Source: Chloroflexota bacterium (GTDB lineage Bacteria > Chloroflexota > Limnocylindria > P2-11E). From it: a stretch of 51,610 bases of DNA. Location of the stretch: the NCBI GenBank assembly GCA_027310565.1, contig DAIDAP010000032.1, positions 1 to 51,610 of the forward strand. Direction: 5' to 3'. A program made the translations under genes and the position numbers. The notes below the pieces were generated by a model. It saw only the letters and a list, made by a program, of their open reading frames with translations, did not search any database and was not told the DNA's origin. This document shows positions 18,416-26,414 of the stretch, piece by piece; the first letter of the stretch is position 1, and the number at the start of each line of letters is the position of its first letter.

Positions 18416-19578
18416 AGCCGCCCGACGAAGCGCTCGATGCGGTCGCAGGCCTCGCCGATCTGCTCGATGGACGCGGCGTAGCAGGCGCGCACGTGCCCGC
18501 GGCCGCGCTCGCCGAAGGCGTTCCCCGGCACGACGACGACCTTCTCCTCCTCGAGGAGGCGCTCGCAGAACTCGTCGTCCGACAGTCCGGTCGACGCGAC
18601 GTTCGGGAAGCAGTAGAAGGCGCCGCGCGGCTCGAAGCAGTGCAGGCCCATGTCGCTCAGGCGCCGCCACATGAGCCTCCGGCGCTCGTCGTACGCGTCG
18701 TGCATGCGCACGACCTCCGGCTCGCCGCTGCGCAGGGCCTCGAGCGCCGCGTACTGCGCGGCCGTCGGGACGCACATCACCGTGTACTGGTGGATCTTCA
18801 TCATCGGCTCGATGACGTCGGCGGGGGCGCAGGCGTAGCCCACGCGCCACCCGGTCATCGCGTAGGACTTCGAGAAGCCGGCGAGGTGGATGGTGCGCTC
18901 CTTCATCCCCTCGACCGCGGCGATCGAGTAGTGCGTGACGCCGTACACCAGGCGGTCGTAGATCTCGTCGGCGTACACGAGCAGGTCGTGGTCGCGCGCG
19001 AGCGCGGCGATCCCCTCGACGTCGTCCTTCGTCAGCACCGCGCCGGTGGGATTGTTCGGGAATCCCAGCATGATCGCGCGCGTGCGCGGCGTGATGGCAG
19101 CCGCGACGGCCGCCGGCGTGAGCCGGAAGTCCTCCTCCTCACGCGTCGGCACCCCGACCGGGACGCCGCCGGCGAGCACGATGCCCGGCACGTACGCGAC
19201 GTACGAGGGGTCGGCCAGGATGACCTCGTCGCCGTCGTTCAGCGTCGCCCGGAGCGCGAGGTCGACCGCCTCGGAGACGCCGACGGTGACGAGGATCTCG
19301 CGGTCGGGGTCGTAGCGCACGCCGCGCAGCCGCTCGGTGTGCTCGCCGATCGCGGCCCGCAGCGGCCTGATCCCGTAGTTCGACGTGTACTTCGTCTTCC
19401 CCTCCCTGATGGAGCGGATCGCCGCCTCGCGGAACCGCTCGGGTGTGACGAAGTCCGGCTCGCCGACGCCGAGCGAGATCACGCCTTCGACGCCGGCGGT
19501 GAGGTCGAAGAAGCGCCGGATGCCGCTCGCCGGGATGCCCGACACGCGCGCGCTGACGCGTGGACGCATCGTCTTCAT
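18412..19578 (-). CDS. Class I/II pyridoxal-phosphate aminotransferase (aspartate type)
   Basis: A 388-residue fold-type I aminotransferase. SLGVGEPDFVTP marks the N-terminal substrate segment, LGFPNNPTGAVL and VYADEIYDRLVY the PLP pocket, and SKSYAMTGWRVGY carries the Schiff-base lysine near residue 234. The closing RACYAAS holds the carboxylate-binding Arg. Enzymes of this subgroup use aspartate or aromatic amino acids with 2-oxoglutarate. The start ATG at 19578 overlaps the gatA stop by four bases. Because it sits between gatA and gatB, a link to aspartate/glutamate supply for tRNA-dependent amidation is a reasonable but unproved reading. Confidence 0.9.
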   Translation of the reverse strand: MKTMRPRVSARVSGIPASGIRRFFDLTAGVEGVISLGVGEPDFVTPERFREAAIRSIREGKTKYTSNYGIRPLRAAIGEHTERLRGVRYDPDREILVTVGVSEAVDLALRATLNDGDEVILADPSYVAYVPGIVLAGGVPVGVPTREEEDFRLTPAAVAAAITPRTRAIMLGFPNNPTGAVLTKDDVEGIAALARDHDLLVYADEIYDRLVYGVTHYSIAAVEGMKERTIHLAGFSKSYAMTGWRVGYACAPADVIEPMMKIHQYTVMCVPTAAQYAALEALRSGEPEVVRMHDAYDERRRLMWRRLSDMGLHCFEPRGAFYCFPNVASTGLSDDEFCERLLEEEKVVVVPGNAFGERGRGHVRACYAASIEQIGEACDRIERFVGRL

Positions 19579-21026
19579 GCCGCCACCTCCGGCCGCTTCT
19601 CGTGGAATCCGGTCGCGCGCTCGTACGCCGCGGCCACGCGGAACAGCGTCGCCTCCTGGAACGAGCTCGCCATCACCTGCAGCCCGATGGGGAGCCCGTC
19701 CGAGAACCCGCAGGGGACGCTGATCCCGGGCAGACCGGCGATGTTGCCCGGCAGCGTGAACACGTCGTTCAGGTACATCGCGAGCGGGTCGTCCACCTTC
19801 TGACCGATCCGGAACGCCACCGTCGGCGACGTCGGCGTCACGATCGCGTCGCAGCGCTCGAAGGCGCGGTCGAACTCGGCCTTGATGAGCGTGCGCACCT
19901 TCTGCGCCTTCACGTAGTAGGCGTCGTAGTAGCCGGCCGAGAGCGCGTACGTGCCGAGGATCATGCGGCGCTTCACCTCGGGGCCAAAGCCTTCGCCGCG
20001 CGTGCGGCGGTACGTCTCCAGGAGGTCGCGTCCCTCGACACGCAGCCCGTAGCGGACGCCGTCGTACCGCGCCAGGTTCGACGACGCCTCGGCCGGCTGG
20101 ATGATGTAGTAGACGGCGAGGCCGTGGTCCGTCGACGGGAGCGAGATGTCGACGAGCGCGGCGCCCTGACGCTCGAGCTCCGCGAGCGCGTCGCGCACCG
20201 CGCGCTCCACGTCGGGCTCCATCCCCTCGATGAAGAACTCCTTCGGCACGCCGATGCGCAGCCCCTCCACCCCGCGGTCGAGGTCGCGGCGCAGATCCTC
20301 GGCCGGGAGCGGCATCGTCGTCGCGTCGTGCGGGTCCTTCCCGAAGAGCGCCTGGCACACGATCGCGCAGTCCTCGACCGTCCGCGTGAACGGCCCGACC
20401 TGGTCGAGCGACGACGCGAACGCGACGACGCCGTAGCGCGACACCCGGCCGTAGGTCGGCTTCATGCCGACGACGCCGGTGAGCGCCCCCGGCTGCCGGA
20501 TGGAGCCGCCGGTGTCGGTGCCGAGCGCGAAGAGCGCGTGGCCGGCCGCGACGGCGACGGCGCTTCCGCCGGACGAGCCCCCGGGCACGCGATCGGCGCG
20601 CCACGGGTTGCGCACCGGCCCGAACGCGGAGTTCTCGTTCGAGGAGCCCATCGCGAACTCGTCGAGGTTCGTCTTCCCCACCATCACCGCGCCCGCGGCG
20701 TCGAGGCGCTCGACGACGGTCGCGGAGTACGGCGGGACGTAGCCGTCGAGGATCCGCGACCCGGCGGTCGTCTCGACGCCCTTGGTCCCGATGATGTCCT
20801 TGCAGGCCCACGGGATGCCGCAGAGCGGCGGCGCGTCGCCGCGCCGGAGCCGCTCGTCGGCCGCCTTCGCCTGCGCGCGCGCGCGCTCGTCGGCGACGAG
20901 GAGCCAGGCGTTGAGGCGATCGCGGTGCGCGCGCTCCAGCGCGACCTCGGTGAGCTCGGCGGCGCTCGTCTCGCGCCGGCGCAGGCTGGCGGCGGCCTCG
21001 GTGATCGAGGCCGGAAGCGCGTTCAC
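19575..21026 (-). CDS. gatA: Asp-tRNA(Asn)/Glu-tRNA(Gln) amidotransferase subunit A
   Basis: The glutaminase subunit of GatCAB, releasing ammonia for use by GatB. 483 residues with the whole amidase signature: the catalytic Lys in GKTNLDEFAMGSSNE, the GGSSGGSAVAVAAG loop and the nucleophile in DTGGSIRQPG. PVRNPW before the loop and KPTYGRVSRYG after it are typical of GatA. The start is GTG at 21026, overlapping the gatC stop in a GTGA quadruplet. It is the second gene of the operon. Confidence 0.97.
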   Translation of the reverse strand: MNALPASITEAAASLRRRETSAAELTEVALERAHRDRLNAWLLVADERARAQAKAADERLRRGDAPPLCGIPWACKDIIGTKGVETTAGSRILDGYVPPYSATVVERLDAAGAVMVGKTNLDEFAMGSSNENSAFGPVRNPWRADRVPGGSSGGSAVAVAAGHALFALGTDTGGSIRQPGALTGVVGMKPTYGRVSRYGVVAFASSLDQVGPFTRTVEDCAIVCQALFGKDPHDATTMPLPAEDLRRDLDRGVEGLRIGVPKEFFIEGMEPDVERAVRDALAELERQGAALVDISLPSTDHGLAVYYIIQPAEASSNLARYDGVRYGLRVEGRDLLETYRRTRGEGFGPEVKRRMILGTYALSAGYYDAYYVKAQKVRTLIKAEFDRAFERCDAIVTPTSPTVAFRIGQKVDDPLAMYLNDVFTLPGNIAGLPGISVPCGFSDGLPIGLQVMASSFQEATLFRVAAAYERATGFHEKRPEVAA

Positions 21027-21322
21027 CGCTCCTGCAGGACCTCCTGCACCCGGAAGAACTCGCCGTCGCGGCCACCGCGCGGCGCGTTCGCGAGCGCCTC
21101 CTCGGCGCCGAGGCCCGGCCGCGGCTCGTCGTCGCGCTCGACGTTCCGCAGCGGCAGCGTCGAGGCCGACGGCGGGATCGCGCTCGTGTCCACCTCGGCG
21201 AGGCGCGCGACCGCGTCGAGCACCACCGAGAGCTGGCCGGTGAAGCGCTCGACCTCGGCGTCGGTCAGGGCGATCCGCGCGAGGTCGGCGGCGTGGACGA
21301 CGGTCCGGCGGTCGATGGGCAT
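21023..21322 (-). CDS. gatC: Asp-tRNA(Asn)/Glu-tRNA(Gln) amidotransferase subunit C
   Basis: The small stabilising subunit of GatCAB, 99 residues, the usual size. It has the family pattern HAADLARIALTDAEVERFTGQLS followed by VDTSAIPP, and the strand/loop region ending in NAPRGGRDGEFFRVQEVL that wraps around GatA. The ATG at 21322 lies inside a perfect 12-base palindrome, GGGCATATGCCC (21317-21328). It is the first gene of the operon; the stretch between it and the tctC hairpin is only about 30 bases, so the promoter must be very close or inside the tct transcript. Confidence 0.93.
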   Translation of the reverse strand: MPIDRRTVVHAADLARIALTDAEVERFTGQLSVVLDAVARLAEVDTSAIPPSASTLPLRNVERDDEPRPGLGAEEALANAPRGGRDGEFFRVQEVLQER

Positions 21323-21358
21323 ATGCCCAGTCTATTGACCGTTCCCGGCGAGAGGAGA

Positions 21359-21392
21359 GGGGGCCGGCGCGGCCACCGCCGCGCCGGCCCCC
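21359..21392. terminator. Rho-independent-like hairpin after tctC
   Basis: A perfect 15-bp stem (21359-21373 with 21378-21392) and a four-base loop, CACC. It begins six bases after the tctC stop. There is no clear T-run on either side, so termination efficiency is uncertain, but the position between tctC and gatC is right for separating the two transcripts. Confidence 0.75.
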
Positions 21393-21398
21393 GCGATG

Positions 21399-22466
21399 TC
21401 AGGCTCCGAGGATGGCCTTGAGCTTCACGCGGAGGTTCTCGGGCGTCTCGAAGATCTTCTTGACGATGTCCTCGACCTCCTTGCCGCTCCGTGGGTTGAC
21501 CTCGAGCTTCTGCTTGTCGGCGTCGGCCTTGAACGCCGGGTCGTTCAGCGTGTCCATGAAGGCCTTGCGGATCGCGTCGACGCGTGCCTGCGGGACCCCC
21601 GGCGGGAGCGTGAACGGCCGCCCCATGGCCTGGCGCGAGAACACCACGAGCAGGAGCTGCTTCGTGTCGCTGTCCTTCGCGAAGTCCATCACCAGCGGGA
21701 CGTTCGGGAGCTCCGCGTGCTTCGCCGCGGACATCTGGGTGAGGATCGTGACGAACTTGTCGGTGAGCCACTGGCCCTTCGTGCTCTTCAGCGACGAGTA
21801 CGAGAACCCGCAGCGGCCCTGCACCTCGCCCCGCTCGATCGCGAGGTTCACGTCGTTGCCGCCCGGGTACCCCGTGACGAGCTCGAACTTGGTGCCCAGC
21901 AGGGCGTTGAGGATGCGCGGGAACGAGCCCGTGTCGTCGTCAGGGCCCGTCGCGCCCACCTTCATCGGCGTCGTGTAGAGGTCCTCGAACTTCTTGATGG
22001 GCGAGTCGGAGCGCGCGATGCACACGCTGACCTCGTCGTTCATCGAGCCGACCCAGTTGAACTGGGTCGACTTGAACTGGGCCTCCGCCTGCCCGGTCAG
22101 CTCGTTGGCCGGGAGGCCGCGTCCGAAGATGCCGAACTCGGTGCCGTCCTTCGGGGCCGCGGTGAAGAGGTAGTTCGCGGACTTCATGCTGCCGGCGCCG
22201 GCCATGTTCTCTACGATGACCGTGGGCTTGCCGGGGATGTAGTCGCCGATGCGCGCGGCGAGGGCGCGCGCGTACACGTCGTAGCCGCCGCCCGGGGAGT
22301 AGCCGACGATGATCTTCACCGTCTTGCCCCTGTAGAACTCGGCGACCGGGTCGGGTGTCGCCGTGGCCGCGACGGCGGACGTAGCCGGCGCGGTCGTCGC
22401 CGCCGGCGTGCCGCCGCACGCCGTCGCCACCAGCGCCGCCACGCCCAGGATCGTGAGGATCCGCAT
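21399..22466 (-). CDS. tctC: Tripartite tricarboxylate transporter, substrate-binding lipoprotein
   Basis: The extracytoplasmic binding protein of a TTT system (Bug/TctC family), which delivers a carboxylate to the membrane subunits. 355 residues; lipobox VATAC with the lipidated cysteine at residue 17, then a Thr/Ala linker. Family marks are GKTVKIIVGYSPGGGYD, VENMAGAGSMKSANYL and VGATGPDDDTGSFP. The ATG at 22466 is preceded by AAGGAGGT, a full Shine-Dalgarno. It is the last gene of tctA-tctB-tctC. The ligand (citrate, tricarballylate or another carboxylate) cannot be told from sequence. Confidence 0.92.
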   Translation of the reverse strand: MRILTILGVAALVATACGGTPAATTAPATSAVAATATPDPVAEFYRGKTVKIIVGYSPGGGYDVYARALAARIGDYIPGKPTVIVENMAGAGSMKSANYLFTAAPKDGTEFGIFGRGLPANELTGQAEAQFKSTQFNWVGSMNDEVSVCIARSDSPIKKFEDLYTTPMKVGATGPDDDTGSFPRILNALLGTKFELVTGYPGGNDVNLAIERGEVQGRCGFSYSSLKSTKGQWLTDKFVTILTQMSAAKHAELPNVPLVMDFAKDSDTKQLLLVVFSRQAMGRPFTLPPGVPQARVDAIRKAFMDTLNDPAFKADADKQKLEVNPRSGKEVEDIVKKIFETPENLRVKLKAILGA

Positions 22467-22510
22467 GCCTGACCTCCTTCTGCTGTCTTGTGCGCACGCC
22501 CGGATGGTCG

Positions 22511-22972
22511 TCAGGAGAGGCCCGGTGGAGAGAAGCCGATCACCCCCTTCGGGAACGGGATGTGGAGGAGCGAGCCGAACACGAACCACACGAACGCGAC
22601 CGCGACCGCCGCGTAGACGACGGCCGCGAGCCACGAGAGCTTCGCCTCCACACGGAGGTACGTGACCGTGAAGACGGGGATCGTGACGATCATCCCGACG
22701 ACGAGGACGGCGCCGAAGAAGGCCGCCATCCACGCGGCGGCGGCCCCGGTCACCGCCGCGTCGGGCGGGCCCGGCATGAGCACCGCGGCCCGGGCGCGCC
22801 CGCCTTCGCGAACCACCTGCACCGCGGCGAGCAGCACCGCCGGGCCGACGATGACCTGCGCGAACAGCCGCGCCCGGGTCGACCAGCTCTGCGTGTCGGC
22901 GAAGAGGTACAGGAAGATCGCGAGCGCGCCGACCGCGACGACGACGCCGCCGTAGCGCCGCCAGATCACCAT
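22511..22972 (-). CDS. tctB: Tripartite tricarboxylate transporter, small membrane subunit
   Basis: 153 residues with four hydrophobic segments (for example VVVAVGALAIFLYLFA, VIVGPAVLLAAVQVV, FFGAVLVVGMIVTIPVF and VVYAAVAVAFVWFVF), the layout of TctB. Sequence conservation in this subunit is low; the call rests on topology, size, position between tctA and tctC, and the closing FGSLLHIPFPKGVI, which is typical for the family end. The ATG at 22972 overlaps the end of tctA by seven bases. The subunit is needed for transport with TctA, but its exact part in the cycle is not known. Confidence 0.87.
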   Translation of the reverse strand: MVIWRRYGGVVVAVGALAIFLYLFADTQSWSTRARLFAQVIVGPAVLLAAVQVVREGGRARAAVLMPGPPDAAVTGAAAAWMAAFFGAVLVVGMIVTIPVFTVTYLRVEAKLSWLAAVVYAAVAVAFVWFVFGSLLHIPFPKGVIGFSPPGLS

Positions 22973-24513
22973 GCGCCCGCCCCCGTCGCCGAGCGTCTGC
23001 GGATGGCGAAGACGACGCCGAGGATCGCGACGAGCCCGAGGACGATCACCCCCGGTCGCAGGAGCCACAGCAAGCCGTACAGCTGCGTCGAGATGAACAG
23101 GTAGCGCTCGCTGATCGCTCCGAGGACGAAGGCGAGGAGGAGCGGCGCGCGAGGCCAGCCCCAGCGGAGCGCGGACCATCCGACGACGCCGAAGACGAGC
23201 ATCACGCCGATGTCGAGCGGGTCGTTGGTCGTCGTGAACGCGCCGATGGTGATGAGCAGGAGCAGGGCCGGCACGATGAGCCCGCCCCTCACGAACGTGA
23301 TCGCGACCAGCTGGCGCAGGAGGAGGAAGCTGACCGCCACGGCGATCATGTTCGCGATGACGATGATCCAGACCAACGAGAAGGTGACGTCGAGTCTGCG
23401 CGTGAGCATCTCGGGGCCCGGCACCAGGCCGAGGATGAGGAACGCCCCGAGGAGGATGGCCGTCGAGGTGCTCCCGGGCACGCCGAACGCGACCGTCGGG
23501 ATGAGGGTGCCGCCCTCCTTCGAGTTGTTCACCGAGCCCGCGGCGAGCACGCCCTCGATCGACCCCTTCCCGAACTCCTCCGGGTGCTTGGAGGTCTGCT
23601 GCGCGTGCGCGTACGCGAGGAACTGGGCGGTCGCGCCGCCCATCCCGGGGATGATCCCGATGGCGACGCCGATGAGACTGCAGCGGACGGTCAGCCACCA
23701 GTAGCGGAACGTGTCGGTGACGCCCTGCATCACGCCGCCGAGCTTCGCCGGAGCCGACCGCTCCGCGATGCTCCCCTTGGTGCTCATGAGGTGGAGCACT
23801 TCGGGGATGGCGAACAGCCCGAGCACGACCGGGATGATGCTGAGGCCGTCCCAGAGATACAGCAGCCCGAACGACATGCGCGGGGTGCCGGAGAACGGAT
23901 CGACGCCGACGAGCGAGAGCGCGTACCCGAGGAGCGCCATGACGCCGCCCTTCACGAGGTACCGTCCCGAGAGCGCTACGATGAAGGACAGGCCGACGAC
24001 GGTCAGCATGAGGAACTCGGGCGGCCCGAACGCGAGCACGAGCGGCCGCACGATGGGCACGGAGATCGCGAGGAACGCGGCGCCGACGACGGCCCCGAGC
24101 ATGCTGCTGGCGAGGACGGCGCCCAGGGCCCGCCCGGCCTCGCCGTGCTGGGCCATGGGATGGCCGTCGAGGATGGTCGCCACCGTCGTGGCCTCTCCGG
24201 GGATGCCGAAGAGCACCGACGTGATGTCGCCGGTCGTCGAGACGACGGCGTGCATGCCGAGCAGGAAGGCGAACGCCGGGATGGGGTCCATCCCGTAGAT
24301 GAAGGGCAGCAGGAGCGCGAGCGTGACCGCGCCGCCCAGGCCGGGCAGGATGCCGACGACGAAGCCGAGGCCGACGCCAAGGACGAGCAGGCCCGCCGCG
24401 GGCCATTGCAGGACGGTCCCGAGGCTGCCGATGAAGACGTCCAGCGTCCCCTCCCAGAACCCGAGCGAATCTTCGAGGGAGCGAATGGTATGACCTTTCG
24501 GCCGGAACGCCAA
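22966..24513 (-). CDS. tctA: Tripartite tricarboxylate transporter, large membrane subunit
   Basis: The permease subunit, about 515 residues and about 12 membrane segments. Signature regions are VVGILPGLGGAVTLALLLPF near the start and, as an inverted repeat of it, AIGIIPGMGGATAQFLAYA in the middle, plus GIPGEATTVATILDGHPMA and KEGGTLIPTVAFGVPGS. No ATG or GTG is found in frame close to the first membrane segment; a TTG at 24513 has AAGGAG ten bases before it and gives a normal N-terminus. That start lies inside the first codons of the divergent MpaB gene, so the 5' ends of the two genes overlap by 24 bases. The gene leads the tct operon. Confidence 0.92.
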   Translation of the reverse strand: MAFRPKGHTIRSLEDSLGFWEGTLDVFIGSLGTVLQWPAAGLLVLGVGLGFVVGILPGLGGAVTLALLLPFIYGMDPIPAFAFLLGMHAVVSTTGDITSVLFGIPGEATTVATILDGHPMAQHGEAGRALGAVLASSMLGAVVGAAFLAISVPIVRPLVLAFGPPEFLMLTVVGLSFIVALSGRYLVKGGVMALLGYALSLVGVDPFSGTPRMSFGLLYLWDGLSIIPVVLGLFAIPEVLHLMSTKGSIAERSAPAKLGGVMQGVTDTFRYWWLTVRCSLIGVAIGIIPGMGGATAQFLAYAHAQQTSKHPEEFGKGSIEGVLAAGSVNNSKEGGTLIPTVAFGVPGSTSTAILLGAFLILGLVPGPEMLTRRLDVTFSLVWIIVIANMIAVAVSFLLLRQLVAITFVRGGLIVPALLLLITIGAFTTTNDPLDIGVMLVFGVVGWSALRWGWPRAPLLLAFVLGAISERYLFISTQLYGLLWLLRPGVIVLGLVAILGVVFAIRRRSATGAGAW

Positions 24514-25296
24514 CGGCGGGGGCTCCTTGCCGCCGACTCGGTCGCCCGCCGCGTCGACGCCGAGACGTTCGTCCTGCTCGGCGGACACGCCGCGCTCCTG
24601 CTCCAGGTCGCGCATCCGCTGGTCGCGGCCGGCGTCGACCAGCACTCCGACTTCCGCCGCGATCCGCTCGGGCGCCTGCTGCGGACGCTCGATACCACTC
24701 TCGCCGCGGTGTTCGGCGACGGGCCGCGCGCGCGGCGCGCGCTCCGGCGGATCGACCGCCGGCACGCGCGGGTGAGCGGGACCAGCGCGGACGGCCGCCC
24801 GTACTCGGCGCGGGACCCGGAGCTCATGCTCTGGGTCCAGTGCACCCTCGTGCTCACGTCGCTCCGCCTGTACGAGGCCGTCCGCGGGCGTCTGCCGAGT
24901 GCCGACCGCGAGCGCTACTGGAGCGAGGCGAAGGTCATCGCGCGCGAGCTGGGCGTCGCCGACGATGCGTTCCCGCCGACGCTCGCCGACCTCGAGCGGT
25001 ACGAGCGCGAGCAGCTCGCCACGGCGGTCGTGCCCGACGCGACCGCGCGCGCCGTCGCCCGGGACGTGCTGCGCCCGCTGCGCCGGCTGCCCGACGCGGC
25101 GTACTGGCCGCTCGACGCGTTCACCGCCGCCCTGCTGCCGTCGGCGATCCGGCGGGCGTTCGGGCTGCGCTGGGGCACGCGCGAGCGCCTCTGGTCGCGC
25201 TTCGTCGTGGTCGCGCTGCGCCTGGGCGTCCCGCTGCTGCCCGCGCGGCTGCGCCTGGTGCCGCAGGCGCGCGGCATCGGCACGACGGCGCGCTGA
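24490..25296 (+). CDS. MpaB-family (DUF2236) oxygenase
   Basis: A 268-residue protein from ATG 24490, with GAGGGAG nine bases upstream. The DUF2236 signature is clear: DSVARRVDAETFVLLGGHAA, then LLQVAHPLVAAGVDQHSDFR with the His residues thought to bind the haem or metal, and the later RYWSEAKVIARELGV. The family includes latex-clearing protein-like and MpaB oxygenases; the substrate here is unknown. There is no signal peptide. It is divergent from tctA and convergent with the GH27 gene, so it is a single-gene unit. Confidence 0.87.
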   Translation: MTFRPERQRRGLLAADSVARRVDAETFVLLGGHAALLLQVAHPLVAAGVDQHSDFRRDPLGRLLRTLDTTLAAVFGDGPRARRALRRIDRRHARVSGTSADGRPYSARDPELMLWVQCTLVLTSLRLYEAVRGRLPSADRERYWSEAKVIARELGVADDAFPPTLADLERYEREQLATAVVPDATARAVARDVLRPLRRLPDAAYWPLDAFTAALLPSAIRRAFGLRWGTRERLWSRFVVVALRLGVPLLPARLRLVPQARGIGTTAR

Positions 25297-25309
25297 CGGT
25301 CGGCGAGTC

Positions 25310-26365
25310 TCAGGCCCTGCGCACCCTCAGCAGCGCGCACGCGTGCGCCGCGAGCGCGACCTCGTGGCGCTCGCCGAGCTCGCCCACGTCGCGGCGTGCC
25401 CAGGCGTCGCGCACGACGAGCGCGCCCCGCGCGGGCCCGAGGTCGGATCGGGCGAAGCCGACCCGCCCGCTCGACTCGCCGCGGTTCAGGAGGAGCACGG
25501 CGGTGGAGCCGTCGGCGAGATCGCGCACCCACACCTCGGCGCCCCGCTCCGAGCGCAGGCGCCGCGCCTGCCGGCCGAGCGGGTCCTGGTCGATCGCGAT
25601 GACCTCCGGCGCGGTGAGGGTCGCGCGCGTCGGCTCGCTCATGGCCCGCAGGTCGTTCCCCGCCATGAGCGGCGCGGCGAGCATCGCCCAGAGCGCGAAG
25701 TGGCTGCGGTACTCGTCGTCGGTCATGCCGCCGTTCCCCACCTCGAGCATGTCGGGGTCGTTCCAGTGGTCCGGACCGGCGAAGGGGTGCAGCTCGACCT
25801 GACGATCGAGCGCGTCCAGCACGCTCGCCCAGGTGTCCTGGATGTCGGGCCCCGTACGCCACAGGTGGCCGAGCGCGGGCGCCCACTCCCACGGACGATG
25901 ACGCCCCCACTCGCAGATCGAGAGCACCGTCGCACGACCCGCGGCGCGCAGCGCCTCGCTCCAGACGCGATACGTCGGCTCTCCGTCGAGCCCCGCGGTG
26001 TGACACCAGTCCACCTTGACGAAGTCCACGCCCCACGACGCGAAGCGGCGTGCGTCGCGCGCCTCGCAGCCGCGGCTCGCCGGGTACCCCTGGCAGGTGC
26101 GCGTCCCCGCGCAGGTGTAGAGCCCGAAGCGCAGGCCGCGGCGGTGCACCTCGCCCGCGAGCCAGGCCATGCCGTGCGGGAAGGCCCAACGGTTCTCGAC
26201 GAGCTCGCCCGCGTCGTCACGCACGCTCTCGTGCCACGCGTCGTCGACGACGACGTAGCGGTAGCCGGCGTCGCGCATGCCGGTCTCGATGAGCGCGTCG
26301 GCGGTCTCGAGCACGAGCCGCTCCGAGACGAACGGGCCGAAGCGGTTCCACGAGTTCCAGCCCAT
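25310..26365 (-). CDS. Alpha-galactosidase, glycoside hydrolase family 27
   Basis: A retaining alpha-galactosidase with a (beta/alpha)8 barrel and a C-terminal beta domain, about 351 residues. MGWNSWNRFGPF opens the barrel; RYVVVDDAWH, FVKVDWCHT (nucleophile Asp) and DHWNDPDMLEVGNGG (acid/base Asp) are in place, with paired cysteines (YTCAGTRTCQGYP). There is no signal peptide, so it acts in the cytoplasm on imported galactosides. The start is uncertain: the conserved LAPTPP just before MGWNSW lies in frame, but no ATG, GTG or TTG is found between it and the stop of the upstream AAA+ gene region, so ATG 26365 is given. It follows the AAA+ gene on the same strand by about 50 bases. Confidence 0.9.
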   Translation of the reverse strand: MGWNSWNRFGPFVSERLVLETADALIETGMRDAGYRYVVVDDAWHESVRDDAGELVENRWAFPHGMAWLAGEVHRRGLRFGLYTCAGTRTCQGYPASRGCEARDARRFASWGVDFVKVDWCHTAGLDGEPTYRVWSEALRAAGRATVLSICEWGRHRPWEWAPALGHLWRTGPDIQDTWASVLDALDRQVELHPFAGPDHWNDPDMLEVGNGGMTDDEYRSHFALWAMLAAPLMAGNDLRAMSEPTRATLTAPEVIAIDQDPLGRQARRLRSERGAEVWVRDLADGSTAVLLLNRGESSGRVGFARSDLGPARGALVVRDAWARRDVGELGERHEVALAAHACALLRVRRA

Positions 26366-26414
26366 CGGCGGCGTCGGCGCGAGACCGTCCGAGAGCGCGC
26401 CGAGACCCGTGCTG

